This document shows, piece by piece, positions 35,662 to 43,944 of a DNA stretch of 64,000 nucleotides. The first letter of the stretch is position 1. Each line of letters opens with the position of its first letter. The stretch comes from Kribbella jiaozuonensis. Lineage in GTDB: Bacteria > Actinomycetota > Actinomycetes > Propionibacteriales > Kribbellaceae. Location: positions 800,489-864,488 of the forward strand of contig NZ_SZPZ01000003.1 of assembly GCF_005233875.1 (NCBI RefSeq), in the 5' to 3' direction. The notes below the pieces were generated by a model that saw nothing but the letters and a program-made list of their open reading frames with translations, ran no database searches and had not been told where the DNA came from. The position numbers were made by a program, and so were the translations under genes.

Positions 35662-36858
35662 ATGAGAAAGAAACCTCTGGTTCTGGCTGCAGCCTGTGCT
35701 GCGTTGGTTGCCGGGACGCTCAGTAGCCCGGCTGTTGCCGCCTCGAACGCTCCGGCGAAGGTAGATGCGCCGGCTACGTTCACGCATCCCGGTGTTGGCG
35801 TGAGTCGGGCGCAGCTCGACTTCGTGAAGGCCAAGGTGCAGGCCGGCGCGCAGCCCTGGACGAACGCGTTCAACCAGGCGAAGAACAGCGCGTACGGTTC
35901 GCTGTCCCGGACGCCCACGCCGCGTGCGGTCGTGGAGTGCGGCCCGTACTCGAACCCGAACCTCGGCTGCACGAACGAGCGCGAGGACGCCATCGCGGCG
36001 TACACCGACGCCCTGCTCTGGTACCTGACCGGCAACACCGCGTACGCGCAGAAGTCGATCCAGCTGATGGATGCGTGGTCGGCGACCATCCAGGACCACA
36101 CCAACAGCAACGCGCCGCTGCAGACAGCCTGGTCCGCGTCCTCGTGGCCGAAGGCCGCGGAGATCATCAAGTACCTGTACGGGAACTGGCCGAACTCGGG
36201 CCGGTTCGCAACCATGCTGCGCAACGTCTACGTGCCGGAGATGATCAACGGCTCGAACTCCAACGGGAACTGGGAGTTGAGTATGACCGAGGCCCTCCAG
36301 GGCATCGGCGTGTTCCTCGAGGACAAGACCATCTACGACAAGGCGATCTCGCTCTACCGGCTGCGGGTTCCGGCGTACGTGTATCTGGAGTCCGACGGTG
36401 CGCTGCCGAAGACGGTGCCGAGCCAGAACCTCAACACCCGCGACAAGATCGTCAGCTACTGGCAGGGCCAGGGGACGTTCGTGACAGGCTTGACTCAGGA
36501 GACCTGCCGCGACTTCACCCACACCGGCTACGGCATCTCGTCGATCTCACATGTGCTGGAGACCGCCCGGATCCAGGGCATCGACATGTACCCGGAGTTC
36601 GGTGAACGGCTCCGCCAGGCGCTCGGGTTCCAGTCCCGCTGGGAGCGCAACCTCGAGCCGGTGCCGTCCTGGCTGTGCGGAGGCACGGTGAACCGCGGCC
36701 TCGGCCCGATCACCGAGGTCGGTTACAACGCGCTGCACACCCGGCTCGGGATCGCGATGTCGAACACCCAGGCGCTGACCGAGTCCCGCCGCCCGGCGGG
36801 TTCGAACAACCTGTTCGTCGCGTGGGAGACATTGACCCACGCGGAGAACCCGTCCTAG
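35662..36858 (+). CDS. Secreted alginate lyase family protein (PL5/heparinase-like alpha-toroid)
   Basis: 398 aa. The signal peptide MRKKPLVLAAACAALVAGTL is cleaved after AVA near residue 27. The mature part contains HPGVGVSRAQLDFVKAKV, WNAS-like elements NSNGNWELSMTEALQGIGVFLEDK, FTHTGYGISSISHVLETARIQGIDMY and NALHTRLGI, matching the alginate-lyase domain (PF05426) of secreted actinobacterial proteins. Polysaccharide beta-elimination is the expected role, substrate not certain. The GTG at 35629, with GGGGGAAG before it, would add 11 residues to the signal peptide. A strong hairpin follows the stop codon. Confidence 0.85.
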   Translation: MRKKPLVLAAACAALVAGTLSSPAVAASNAPAKVDAPATFTHPGVGVSRAQLDFVKAKVQAGAQPWTNAFNQAKNSAYGSLSRTPTPRAVVECGPYSNPNLGCTNEREDAIAAYTDALLWYLTGNTAYAQKSIQLMDAWSATIQDHTNSNAPLQTAWSASSWPKAAEIIKYLYGNWPNSGRFATMLRNVYVPEMINGSNSNGNWELSMTEALQGIGVFLEDKTIYDKAISLYRLRVPAYVYLESDGALPKTVPSQNLNTRDKIVSYWQGQGTFVTGLTQETCRDFTHTGYGISSISHVLETARIQGIDMYPEFGERLRQALGFQSRWERNLEPVPSWLCGGTVNRGLGPITEVGYNALHTRLGIAMSNTQALTESRRPAGSNNLFVAWETLTHAENPS

Positions 36859-36867
36859 TTGAAGACC

Positions 36868-36906
36868 TCCGGGAGGGCTGAAACTCTGCCCTTCAGCCTT
36901 CCCGGA
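36868..36906. terminator. Bidirectional terminator between the lyase and siderophore-interacting genes
   Basis: A 15-bp stem with one G-T pair: arms 36868-36882 (TCCGGGAGGGCTGAA) and 36892-36906 (TTCAGCCTTCCCGGA), loop of 9 nt. It lies 9 bp after the lyase stop and 3 bp from the stop of the convergent gene. Confidence 0.8.
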
Positions 36907-36909
36907 TCC

Positions 36910-37716
36910 TCAGCAGTGCGCTTCGCCGCGCTTCCAGTAGCCCTGGAACGAGATCGCGGCCTTCGGCATCCCGACGACGTTGACCAGGTGGCGGCGGACC
37001 GCCTTGATCATCGAGGACTCGCCGGCGACCCAGGCGTAGTCCGGGTCGAACGGCAGCTCCGCCGATTTGAGTGCCTCGAGCAACGATCCGTCGGTGACCC
37101 AGGTGACGTCCGCATTCCCGGGCAGCGGCCGCACGTCAGCAGCATCCGGTACGGCGATGAAGACGGTGGCATGTACGTCGGTCGGCAGCTCCTCGAGGAT
37201 GCCCGCCACCGCCGGAAGCGCGGTCTCGTCCGCGACCAGGATCCGGCGCACGCTGCTCGCGGGCGGCACATAGTCGACGCCGGAGTGCAGCAGGCCCTTG
37301 ATGCTCGTGGTGTCGACCGCGAACGGCAACAGCAGACCGATCGCGTCGCCGACCTGAGCCTCGCTGACCCACGCCGACGCCGGCCCATTGACCCCGTGCA
37401 GGACGAACTCGACGTCGAGCTCGGCGACCTCCGGGCGGAGTGCGCGCACGGTGTACGTCCGCATGATGAAACGCTCGTCGACCGGCTGCGCGCACCAATC
37501 GGCGTACCACTCGGGGCCGGACGGCAGCTTGATCGCGGTGCCGTTAGGCGGGGCGAGCAGGACCTTGATCCGCTGGTCCGGTCCGGCTGTCACCGCCGCC
37601 GCGATCCGCGGTGCGACGAACGTCACGCGGCGCAGGTGCGGGCTCAGGTCATCGACGGCCGCCACGGTGGCCAGGAGCGAGTCGAACTCGATCGGTCGCT
37701 CGAGCACAGTCGTCAT
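36910..37716 (-). CDS. Siderophore-interacting protein (ferric-siderophore reductase, ViuB/SIP type)
   Basis: 268 aa FAD/NAD(P)H oxidoreductase. FAD-binding RTYTVRALRP near residue 86, the FVLHGVNGPASAWVSEAQVGD segment and the C-terminal YAWVAGESSMIKAVRRHLVNVVGMPKAAISFQGYWKRG are diagnostic. It reduces ferric siderophore in the cytoplasm to release iron. GGAGAA lies 8 bases before the ATG. Divergent from the uptake operon, and an IdeR-type iron box lies between, so both should be induced under iron limitation. Confidence 0.95.
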   Translation of the reverse strand: MTTVLERPIEFDSLLATVAAVDDLSPHLRRVTFVAPRIAAAVTAGPDQRIKVLLAPPNGTAIKLPSGPEWYADWCAQPVDERFIMRTYTVRALRPEVAELDVEFVLHGVNGPASAWVSEAQVGDAIGLLLPFAVDTTSIKGLLHSGVDYVPPASSVRRILVADETALPAVAGILEELPTDVHATVFIAVPDAADVRPLPGNADVTWVTDGSLLEALKSAELPFDPDYAWVAGESSMIKAVRRHLVNVVGMPKAAISFQGYWKRGEAHC

Positions 37717-37794
37717 ACTGTGGTTTCTCCATAAACTTCGCAGGGGAGACGCAGGGTGCGGACCCGAGGGCGGCCGGGTTATGGTGAGGCGTCT

Positions 37795-37813
37795 AGAGGT
37801 TAGCCTTACCTAA
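37795..37813. promoter_or_regulatory. IdeR/DtxR-type iron box
   Basis: AGAGGTTAGCCTTACCTAA matches the IdeR/DmdR consensus TTAGGTTAGGCTAACCTAA at 15 of 19 positions. It ends 18 bp before the first permease start and lies 78 bp from the start of the siderophore-interacting protein gene. Iron-loaded IdeR would repress the uptake operon and perhaps both genes. Confidence 0.75.
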
Positions 37814-37831
37814 GAGGATCCCGAAAGTCCA

Positions 37832-38905
37832 ATGCCCCCGCCTAGTGCTGTCGCTTCCGCCGACCCCGACCTGGCAGCCGCTCCCGCGCGTCCTCGACGC
37901 CGGGCCCGGCGGACCACGCTTGTCCTCGGTCTGATCGGCTGCGTCGTGCTGCTGATCCTGGTGATGCTGCTCAGCATCGCGATCGGGTCGAAGCAGATCC
38001 CGCTGTCCACAGTGATCGATGCCCTGCGCCACTACAACGAGTCGAACACCGACCACGTGATCGTGCGGTCGTTGCGGGTGCCGCGGACGCTGATCGGCCT
38101 AATGGTCGGCGCCGCGCTCGGGCTGTCGGGTGCGTTGATGCAGGGCGTGACCCGCAACCCGCTGGCAGATCCGGGCATCCTCGGCGTGAACGGCGGCGCC
38201 GCGCTGTTCGTTGTCGGGGGCATCTACTGGTTCGGGCTGAGCACGCTGACGGCGTACGTCTGGCTCGCGTTCGCCGGCGCGGCGGCGGCGTCGGTGGCCG
38301 TGTACTTCCTCGGGTCGCTCGGGCGGGAGGGCGCTACGCCGGTGAAGCTCGCGCTTGCGGGTGCGGCGCTGACCGCGATGCTCGGTTCGCTGACGACGGC
38401 TCTGCTGATCGGTGATGTCGACACGTTCGACCAGTTCCGGTTCTGGTCGGTCGGCTCGTTCGCCGGTCGCGGTTCGGATGTGGCGGCGCAGGTGGCGCCG
38501 TTCATCCTGGTCGGGATCGGGCTGTCGCTGTTCTGCGGGCGGGTGCTGAACGCGATGTCGCTGGGGGACGACGTAGCGAAGTCGCTCGGTCAGCGGGTCG
38601 GTCTGGCCCGGCTGTTCGTCGCGGTGGTCGTCGTACTGCTGTGTGGCGCAGCGACCGCGGCGGCCGGCCCGATCGGCTTCATCGGGTTGACCATCCCGCA
38701 CGTGGCGCGGCTGGTGACCGGTCCGGACTACCGATGGATCCTGCCGTACTCGATGCTGCTGGCGCCGATCCTGCTGCTCGGTTCGGACGTGATCGGCCGG
38801 GTCGTCGCGCTGCCCGGTGAACTGCAGGTCGGGATCGTGACCGCGGTCCTCGGCGCGCCCTTCTTCATCATCCTGGTGCGACGGCGGAAGCTGGCGGACC
38901 TGTGA
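37832..38905 (+). CDS. Iron-siderophore ABC transporter permease (FecCD), pair 1 first subunit
   Basis: 357 aa, about ten membrane helices after a basic Pro/Ala-rich cytoplasmic start. FecCD signature segments: VRSLRVPRTLIGLMVGAALGLSGALMQGVTRNPLADPGILGVNGGAALFV and the ATPase-contact loop GPIGFIGLTIPHVARLVTGPDYR. It imports ferric siderophore with the ATPase and binding protein encoded downstream. The stop overlaps the next start by 4 bp, so subunits 1 and 2 form a coupled pair. First gene after the iron box. Confidence 0.95.
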   Translation: MPPPSAVASADPDLAAAPARPRRRARRTTLVLGLIGCVVLLILVMLLSIAIGSKQIPLSTVIDALRHYNESNTDHVIVRSLRVPRTLIGLMVGAALGLSGALMQGVTRNPLADPGILGVNGGAALFVVGGIYWFGLSTLTAYVWLAFAGAAAASVAVYFLGSLGREGATPVKLALAGAALTAMLGSLTTALLIGDVDTFDQFRFWSVGSFAGRGSDVAAQVAPFILVGIGLSLFCGRVLNAMSLGDDVAKSLGQRVGLARLFVAVVVVLLCGAATAAAGPIGFIGLTIPHVARLVTGPDYRWILPYSMLLAPILLLGSDVIGRVVALPGELQVGIVTAVLGAPFFIILVRRRKLADL

Positions 38906-39939
38906 CGGCCGAGGCAGTTCAGGTCATTGCCCGGGCGCGCGCCGCCCGGCAGAGCCGTTCGCTGGTCGTCATTGTCGGGCTGGCGGTCGTGGTGTTCGCG
39001 ACCTTCTGCGTCTCGTTGTCGCTGGGTGACTTCAAGATCCCGGTGATTGACGTGGTGAAGACGCTGTTCGGCGGCGGCGACCATGCGACCGAGTTCATCG
39101 TCAACACCCTTCGGTTGCCCAGGGCACTCACCGGCCTGCTCGTCGGTACGGCGCTGGGCCTGTCCGGCGCGATCTTCCAGAGCATCGCCCGGAACCCGCT
39201 GGCCAGCCCGGACATCATCGGCGTGACGTACGGCGCGAGCGCGTTCGCGGTCTTCGCGATCGTGACGCTCGGCCTGACCGGGGTCGCCGTGTCGGCGTTC
39301 GCGATCGTCGGTGCGGTGCTGACCGCGTTCCTGATGTACGTGCTGGCCTGGCGGCACGGGGTGTCGAGTTACCGGTTGATCCTGATCGGTATCGGGATCG
39401 GCGCGATCGCGACCAGCATCACGTCGTACCTGTTGACGAAGGCGCGGGTGGAGATCGCTCAGCAGGCGCTGATCTGGCTGACCGGGAGCTTGAACGGCCG
39501 GGACTGGTCGAACGTACGGTCGCTGGCGATCACGTTCGTCGTGCTCTTGCCGTTCATGGTGTTCCTCGTGCATCAGCTGCGGATCCTGCAGCTGGGCGAC
39601 GAGACGGCGTACGGGCTGGGGCTGCGGGTGGAGGTGTCGCGGCTCGGGCTGATCGTGATCGCCGTACTGCTGGCTGCCGTGGCGACTGCTGCGGCGGGGC
39701 CGATCGGGTTCGTGGCGTTCGTCGCGCCGCCGATCGCGCGGCGGCTGACCCGGTCGCCGGGGCCGGCGATGATCGCGTCCGGGTTGCTCGGGGCGCTGGT
39801 GGTGGGGTTGTCGGATCTGATTGCACAGCACGCGTTCGGGGACACGCAGCTGCCGGTCGGCGTCGTGACCGGTGTGGTGGGTGCGCCGTACCTGATGTTC
39901 TTGCTGGCCCGGGCCAACAGTGTCGGAAGTGGTGGCTGA
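38902..39939 (+). CDS. Iron-siderophore ABC transporter permease (FecCD), pair 1 second subunit
   Basis: 345 aa. Starts at the GTG at 38902, overlapping the previous stop (GTGA). Contains VNTLRLPRALTGLLVGTALGLSGAIFQSIARNPLASPDIIGVTYGASAF and GPIGFVAFVAPPIARRLTRSPGP. The NPLASPDIIG form, as opposed to NPLADPGILG in the first subunit, marks it as the second member of a heterodimeric FepD/FepG-like pair. The ATPase gene starts 3 bp after its stop. Confidence 0.95.
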   Translation: MTAEAVQVIARARAARQSRSLVVIVGLAVVVFATFCVSLSLGDFKIPVIDVVKTLFGGGDHATEFIVNTLRLPRALTGLLVGTALGLSGAIFQSIARNPLASPDIIGVTYGASAFAVFAIVTLGLTGVAVSAFAIVGAVLTAFLMYVLAWRHGVSSYRLILIGIGIGAIATSITSYLLTKARVEIAQQALIWLTGSLNGRDWSNVRSLAITFVVLLPFMVFLVHQLRILQLGDETAYGLGLRVEVSRLGLIVIAVLLAAVATAAAGPIGFVAFVAPPIARRLTRSPGPAMIASGLLGALVVGLSDLIAQHAFGDTQLPVGVVTGVVGAPYLMFLLARANSVGSGG

Positions 39940-39942
39940 GAG

Positions 39943-40842
39943 ATGGAGAACGTTGTGGAACACAGCTTGGCTGCCGATGGCCTTGCCGTCGGGTACGACC
40001 AGCGGGAGATCATCCACGACCTGTCGGTACGGATCCCGACCGGGAAGATCACGGTCATCGTCGGCGCCAACGCATGCGGCAAGTCGACGCTGCTGAAGAC
40101 GCTGGCGCGGCTGCTGAAGCCGTCGCGCGGGACGGTGCTGCTGGACGGCAAGAGCATCCAGCAGATCCCGACGCGCGAGGTCGCGACCAAGCTGGGTCTG
40201 CTGCCGCAGTCGCCGACCGCACCGGAGGGGATCACGGTTGCGGACCTGGTCGGGCGTGGCCGGTACCCGCGGACGCGGTGGATCCGGCAGTGGTCGAAGT
40301 CGGACGACGAGGCGGTTGCGGAGGCGATGACGTCGACCGACGTACTGTCGATCGCGGACCGGCCGATCGACGAGCTGTCCGGTGGTCAGCGGCAGCGGGT
40401 GTGGATCGCGATGGCGCTGGCGCAGGAGACCGACATCCTGCTGCTGGACGAGCCGACGACGTTCCTCGATCTGACGCACCAGTTCGAGGTACTCGATCTG
40501 CTCGTCGATCTGAACAAGTCCGACGACCGCACGATCGTGCTCGTGCTGCACGACCTCAACCAGGCCTGCCGGTTCGGCGACCACCTGATCGCGATGAAGG
40601 ACGGCGCGATCGTTGCTGAGGGCAACCCGGCGGAGGTGATCACCGAGGACGTCGTACAGGACGTGTTCGGGCTGGCCGTCAAGGTCATTCCCGACCCGGT
40701 CGCCGGTACGCCGATGGTCGTACCGATCGGCCGCCACACGAGCCGGACCGACCGCGCCGAGCAACCGGCCGGCAGCACCGCCGCGCAGGCGTTGGCGGCT
40801 TCCGCGGCGGCCAACGGCGTCTGCCGCCCCATCGACCGCTGA
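39943..40842 (+). CDS. Iron-siderophore ABC transporter ATP-binding protein (FepC-like)
   Basis: 299 aa. Walker A GANACGKST at residues 41-49, the Q-loop near LLPQSPTAP, signature DELSGGQRQRVWIAMALAQ, Walker B ILLLDEPTTFLD and H-loop VLHDLNQ are all complete. The C-terminus carries a 40-residue Ala-rich tail (SRTDRAEQPAGSTAAQALAA) not needed for activity. It is the only ATPase in the operon and so must serve one or both permease pairs. Confidence 0.95.
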   Translation: MENVVEHSLAADGLAVGYDQREIIHDLSVRIPTGKITVIVGANACGKSTLLKTLARLLKPSRGTVLLDGKSIQQIPTREVATKLGLLPQSPTAPEGITVADLVGRGRYPRTRWIRQWSKSDDEAVAEAMTSTDVLSIADRPIDELSGGQRQRVWIAMALAQETDILLLDEPTTFLDLTHQFEVLDLLVDLNKSDDRTIVLVLHDLNQACRFGDHLIAMKDGAIVAEGNPAEVITEDVVQDVFGLAVKVIPDPVAGTPMVVPIGRHTSRTDRAEQPAGSTAAQALAASAAANGVCRPIDR

Positions 40843-40855
40843 CCCAGGAGCCAGA

Positions 40856-41890
40856 GTGTCCAAGCTGAAGGCTGTACTGACCCTTGCCCTCATCGGCGGG
40901 CTGCTGGCCGGCTGTTCGTCGGCCGCGGGCGAGACCGGCGGGACCCGCAACCCTGTGCTGGGCACGTCCAAGGGTTCCGACGACGGGCCGACCGCTGCGC
41001 CGAGTGCGCTGGCCGACGGCATGGGCTCCGATGTCGCGAAGGACGGCGTCTTCCCGCGGACCGTCAAACACTTCAAGGGCAGTACGACGCTCAAGGCCGC
41101 GCCGACGCGCATCGCCGTACTGAGCACCGGGCAGCTCGACGACCTGCTCTCGCTGGGCATCGTGCCGACCGCGACCACGCGGGCCACGAACGCCGGGCTG
41201 GTGCCGACGTACCTGGGGACGGCGTTCCCGCAGTACAAGGCGAAGCTCGCGGCGATGACCGACGCGGGAACGCGGCAGGCTCCGAACCTGGAGACGCTTG
41301 CTGCCGCGAAGCCTGACCTGATCCTCGCCAACGACTCGCTCGGCGAGCTCTACCCGAAGCTGGCGAAGATCGCGCCGACCGTGGTGACGGCCGGCAACGG
41401 CATCAACTGGAAGCGCGACCTGTTGCTGGTCGGCGACGCCGTCGGCAAGGGGCAGGCGGCGAAGCAGTTGGTCGACAGCATCGCGACGGATGCCGCCGCG
41501 CGCGGCAAGGGCTTCAGCGGGACCACCATCTCGATGGTGCGGTTCACGCCCGACCGGACCCGGATGTTCGGCGTCTCGTCGTTCACCGGTTCGATCGCTG
41601 TCGACATGGGGTTGGGGCGCCCGGAGTCGCAGCAGTTCCGGGCGATCTCGGAGGATGTCGGCGCGGAGAGCATCGACATCGCTGACGGCGACTGGATCTT
41701 CTACTCGGTCCAGGGAGACGCGGCCAAGACCGATGCGGCGAGTGTGCTGGCCGGACCGTTGTGGCAGTCGATGAAGGCGGTCAAGGCGGATCATGCGGTC
41801 AAGGTCGACGACGATCCCTGGTACCTAAACGCGGGGCCGGCCGCTGCGCGTCTCGTCGTACAACAGCTCGCCGAGCACCTCGGCAAGTGA
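40856..41890 (+). CDS. Iron-siderophore substrate-binding lipoprotein
   Basis: 344 aa class III periplasmic-type binding protein (FepB/FhuD fold). Lipoprotein signal MSKLKAVLTLALIGGLLAGC with lipobox Cys at 20. Then TRIAVLSTGQLDDLLSLGIVPTATT and LETLAAAKPDLILANDS, typical of the N-lobe. Captures ferric siderophore outside the membrane. Start is GTG with AGGAG 6 bases before it. Its stop overlaps the start of the third permease gene. Confidence 0.93.
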   Translation: MSKLKAVLTLALIGGLLAGCSSAAGETGGTRNPVLGTSKGSDDGPTAAPSALADGMGSDVAKDGVFPRTVKHFKGSTTLKAAPTRIAVLSTGQLDDLLSLGIVPTATTRATNAGLVPTYLGTAFPQYKAKLAAMTDAGTRQAPNLETLAAAKPDLILANDSLGELYPKLAKIAPTVVTAGNGINWKRDLLLVGDAVGKGQAAKQLVDSIATDAAARGKGFSGTTISMVRFTPDRTRMFGVSSFTGSIAVDMGLGRPESQQFRAISEDVGAESIDIADGDWIFYSVQGDAAKTDAASVLAGPLWQSMKAVKADHAVKVDDDPWYLNAGPAAARLVVQQLAEHLGK

Positions 41891-42876
41891 GGTCACGCGT
41901 CGCCTGGCCGCTGGTAGCGGTGGTGCTGGTGGCCGGAGTCGCAGTACTCAGCCTTGCTGTTGGGACTCGGCCGGTGCCGCTGTCCGCCGTGGTCGATGCG
42001 CTCTTCCATGGTGGCGGCAGCCGGGACGCACTGGTTGTTCGGTCGCTGCGGATTCCCCGGACCGAGGTCGGGCTGACTGCGGGTGCTGCACTGGGACTTG
42101 CCGGGGCGGCGTTGCAGGCGGTGACGCGTAACCCGCTGGCTGATCCGGGGATTCTCGGATTGAGTCAGGGCGCGGCGGCCGGCGTGGTGTTCGCGATCGC
42201 TTTCGGGCTGGCCAACGGGTTCAGCGGGTATGTCTGGTTCGCGTTTGTGGGTGCCGTTGTCGCTGCGTGTCTCGTGTACGCGATCTCGGTGCGGGGGCGG
42301 GGTGGTGCGTCGCCGGTGAAGCTCGCGCTGGCCGGTACTGCGCTGTCGGCGATGGCTGCCGGGGCTACGACCGTCGTACTTACGTCCAGCTCGGCCACGC
42401 TCGACCAGTTTCGGTTCTGGCAGGTGGGGGCGTTGAGCGGGCGCGATGCGGGGACTGTGGGACGGATGCTGCCGTTCCTCGTGGTCGGGGCTCTGCTTGT
42501 GCTGCTCTGCGCGCGTGGTCTGGATGCGCTTGAGCTGGGCGATGACACCGCGCGGGCGCTGGGGCATCGGGTGCAGGTCGTGCGTGGATGTGCCGCGCTG
42601 GGTGCGACTCTGCTGACGGCCGCGGCAGTTGCGGCTGCCGGTCCGATCGCGTTTGTGGGGCTGGCCGTGCCGCATCTGGCTCGTCGTCTGGTCCCGAGCG
42701 GCCACCGGCAAATGCTCCCGTTGTCTGCCTGCCTCGGAGCTGCGTTGCTGCTGGCCGCGGATGTCGCCGGGCGGGTCGTCCGCGCTCCGGCGGAGGTTCC
42801 GGCGGGAGTCATGACGGCTCTGGTCGGCGTACCGGTGCTGGTGTTCCTCGTACGCCGGAAGGTGGCCGGCGCGTGA
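41887..42876 (+). CDS. Iron-siderophore ABC transporter permease (FecCD), pair 2 first subunit
   Basis: 329 aa from the GTG at 41887, which overlaps the binding-protein stop (GTGA). VRSLRIPRTEVGLTAGAALGLAGAALQAVTRNPLADPGILGLSQGAAAGV is clearly parallel to the gene at 37832, including the NPLADPGILG form. GPIAFVGLAVPHLARRLVPSGHR is the ATPase-contact loop. Codon use is richer in T- and G-ended codons (ctt, gtt, ttg) than in the first pair. It therefore looks like an older or separately acquired homologue and not a recent copy. Confidence 0.93.
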   Translation: MRSRVAWPLVAVVLVAGVAVLSLAVGTRPVPLSAVVDALFHGGGSRDALVVRSLRIPRTEVGLTAGAALGLAGAALQAVTRNPLADPGILGLSQGAAAGVVFAIAFGLANGFSGYVWFAFVGAVVAACLVYAISVRGRGGASPVKLALAGTALSAMAAGATTVVLTSSSATLDQFRFWQVGALSGRDAGTVGRMLPFLVVGALLVLLCARGLDALELGDDTARALGHRVQVVRGCAALGATLLTAAAVAAAGPIAFVGLAVPHLARRLVPSGHRQMLPLSACLGAALLLAADVAGRVVRAPAEVPAGVMTALVGVPVLVFLVRRKVAGA

Positions 42877-43913
42877 GCACTCTGCCCGGTGGGGTCGCTG
42901 TGCTGCGACCTCGACCCCACCTGTCGTTTCTGCTGCATCGGCGTTCGGCTGTGGTCGCTGTGGTTCTCCTAGTGCTGCTCGTTGTGGTGATGCTTGTCGC
43001 GGTGTGTGTCGGGCAGACGTTCATCTCGCCTGGTGAGGTGTGGCGGACTGTGCACAGCGGCGGACGGTATGACCTGGTCGTCAACGAGTTGCGGGTGCCG
43101 CGGGTCGTGCTCGGGGCGTTGGTCGGTGGTGCGCTCGGGGTGGCTGGTGCACTGATCCAGACAGTGACGCGCAACCCGCTGGCCAGTCCGGACGTGATCG
43201 GCGTCGGGCATGGCGCAGCTGCGGCGACCGTGCTCGCTTTGGCGAGTGGAGTGGTGCGGTCGCCGGGTGCGATGCCGTTCGTCTCGGTCGCGGGAGGTCT
43301 GATGGCTGCGGCGATCGTTTACGTGCTCGCGTGGCGGCGTGGGATGCACGCCAACCGGTTCGTGCTGATTGGAGTCGGCATCGGCGTTGCACTGTCAGCC
43401 ATCGTGCAGCTCTATCTCACTGACAGTCAGCTCGAGGCCGCCGAGCAGCTGAAGCTATGGCTCACCGGGAGTCTCAACGGGCGCGGCTGGGAGCAGGCCG
43501 GTCCGCTGGCCGTCGTACTCGCGGTATGCCTGCCCGCACTGGTCTGGGCCGGTCGGGCGGTGCGTCCGCTGGGCTTCGACGATGACACCGCGGCCGGGCT
43601 CGGCGTACGTGTGCAGCGGACTCGCCTCGGGCTGACCGTCCTCGGAGTCGTCCTCGCTGCTACTGCGACCGGAGCTGCCGGGCCGATCGGGTTTGTCGCA
43701 TTGACCGCTCCGCAGCTTGCTCGCCGGATCACTCGTACGCCGCAACTGCCGCTGCTCGGGTCGGCGTTGACGGGCGCTGTGGTGCTGGTGGCTGCTGATC
43801 TGGCGGCTCGGACGTTACTGCCGCCGGTGGAGATTCCGGTGGGTGCGCTGACCGCGCTCGTCGGGGCGCCTTATCTGCTGTGGTTACTGGGTCGGTCCAA
43901 CGAACGTCGTTGA
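42873..43913 (+). CDS. Iron-siderophore ABC transporter permease (FecCD), pair 2 second subunit
   Basis: 346 aa from the GTG at 42873, overlapping the previous stop (GTGA). VNELRVPRVVLGALVGGALGVAGALIQTVTRNPLASPDVIGVGHGAAA corresponds to the gene at 38902, and GPIGFVALTAPQLARRITRTPQ is its contact loop. Together with the preceding gene it forms a second complete permease heterodimer. No second ATPase or binding protein follows; the next gene is an unrelated metalloprotease. Confidence 0.93.
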   Translation: MSTLPGGVAVLRPRPHLSFLLHRRSAVVAVVLLVLLVVVMLVAVCVGQTFISPGEVWRTVHSGGRYDLVVNELRVPRVVLGALVGGALGVAGALIQTVTRNPLASPDVIGVGHGAAAATVLALASGVVRSPGAMPFVSVAGGLMAAAIVYVLAWRRGMHANRFVLIGVGIGVALSAIVQLYLTDSQLEAAEQLKLWLTGSLNGRGWEQAGPLAVVLAVCLPALVWAGRAVRPLGFDDDTAAGLGVRVQRTRLGLTVLGVVLAATATGAAGPIGFVALTAPQLARRITRTPQLPLLGSALTGAVVLVAADLAARTLLPPVEIPVGALTALVGAPYLLWLLGRSNERR

Positions 43914-43944
43914 ATAGTCGGTGGGGCTGGCTAGGGTGACCCAC

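Noticed and set aside
38728..41331. 867-codon minus-strand frame across the siderophore operon
   Set aside because: Very rich in Arg, Gln, His and Asp, a reverse-complement artefact of hydrophobic permease codons.
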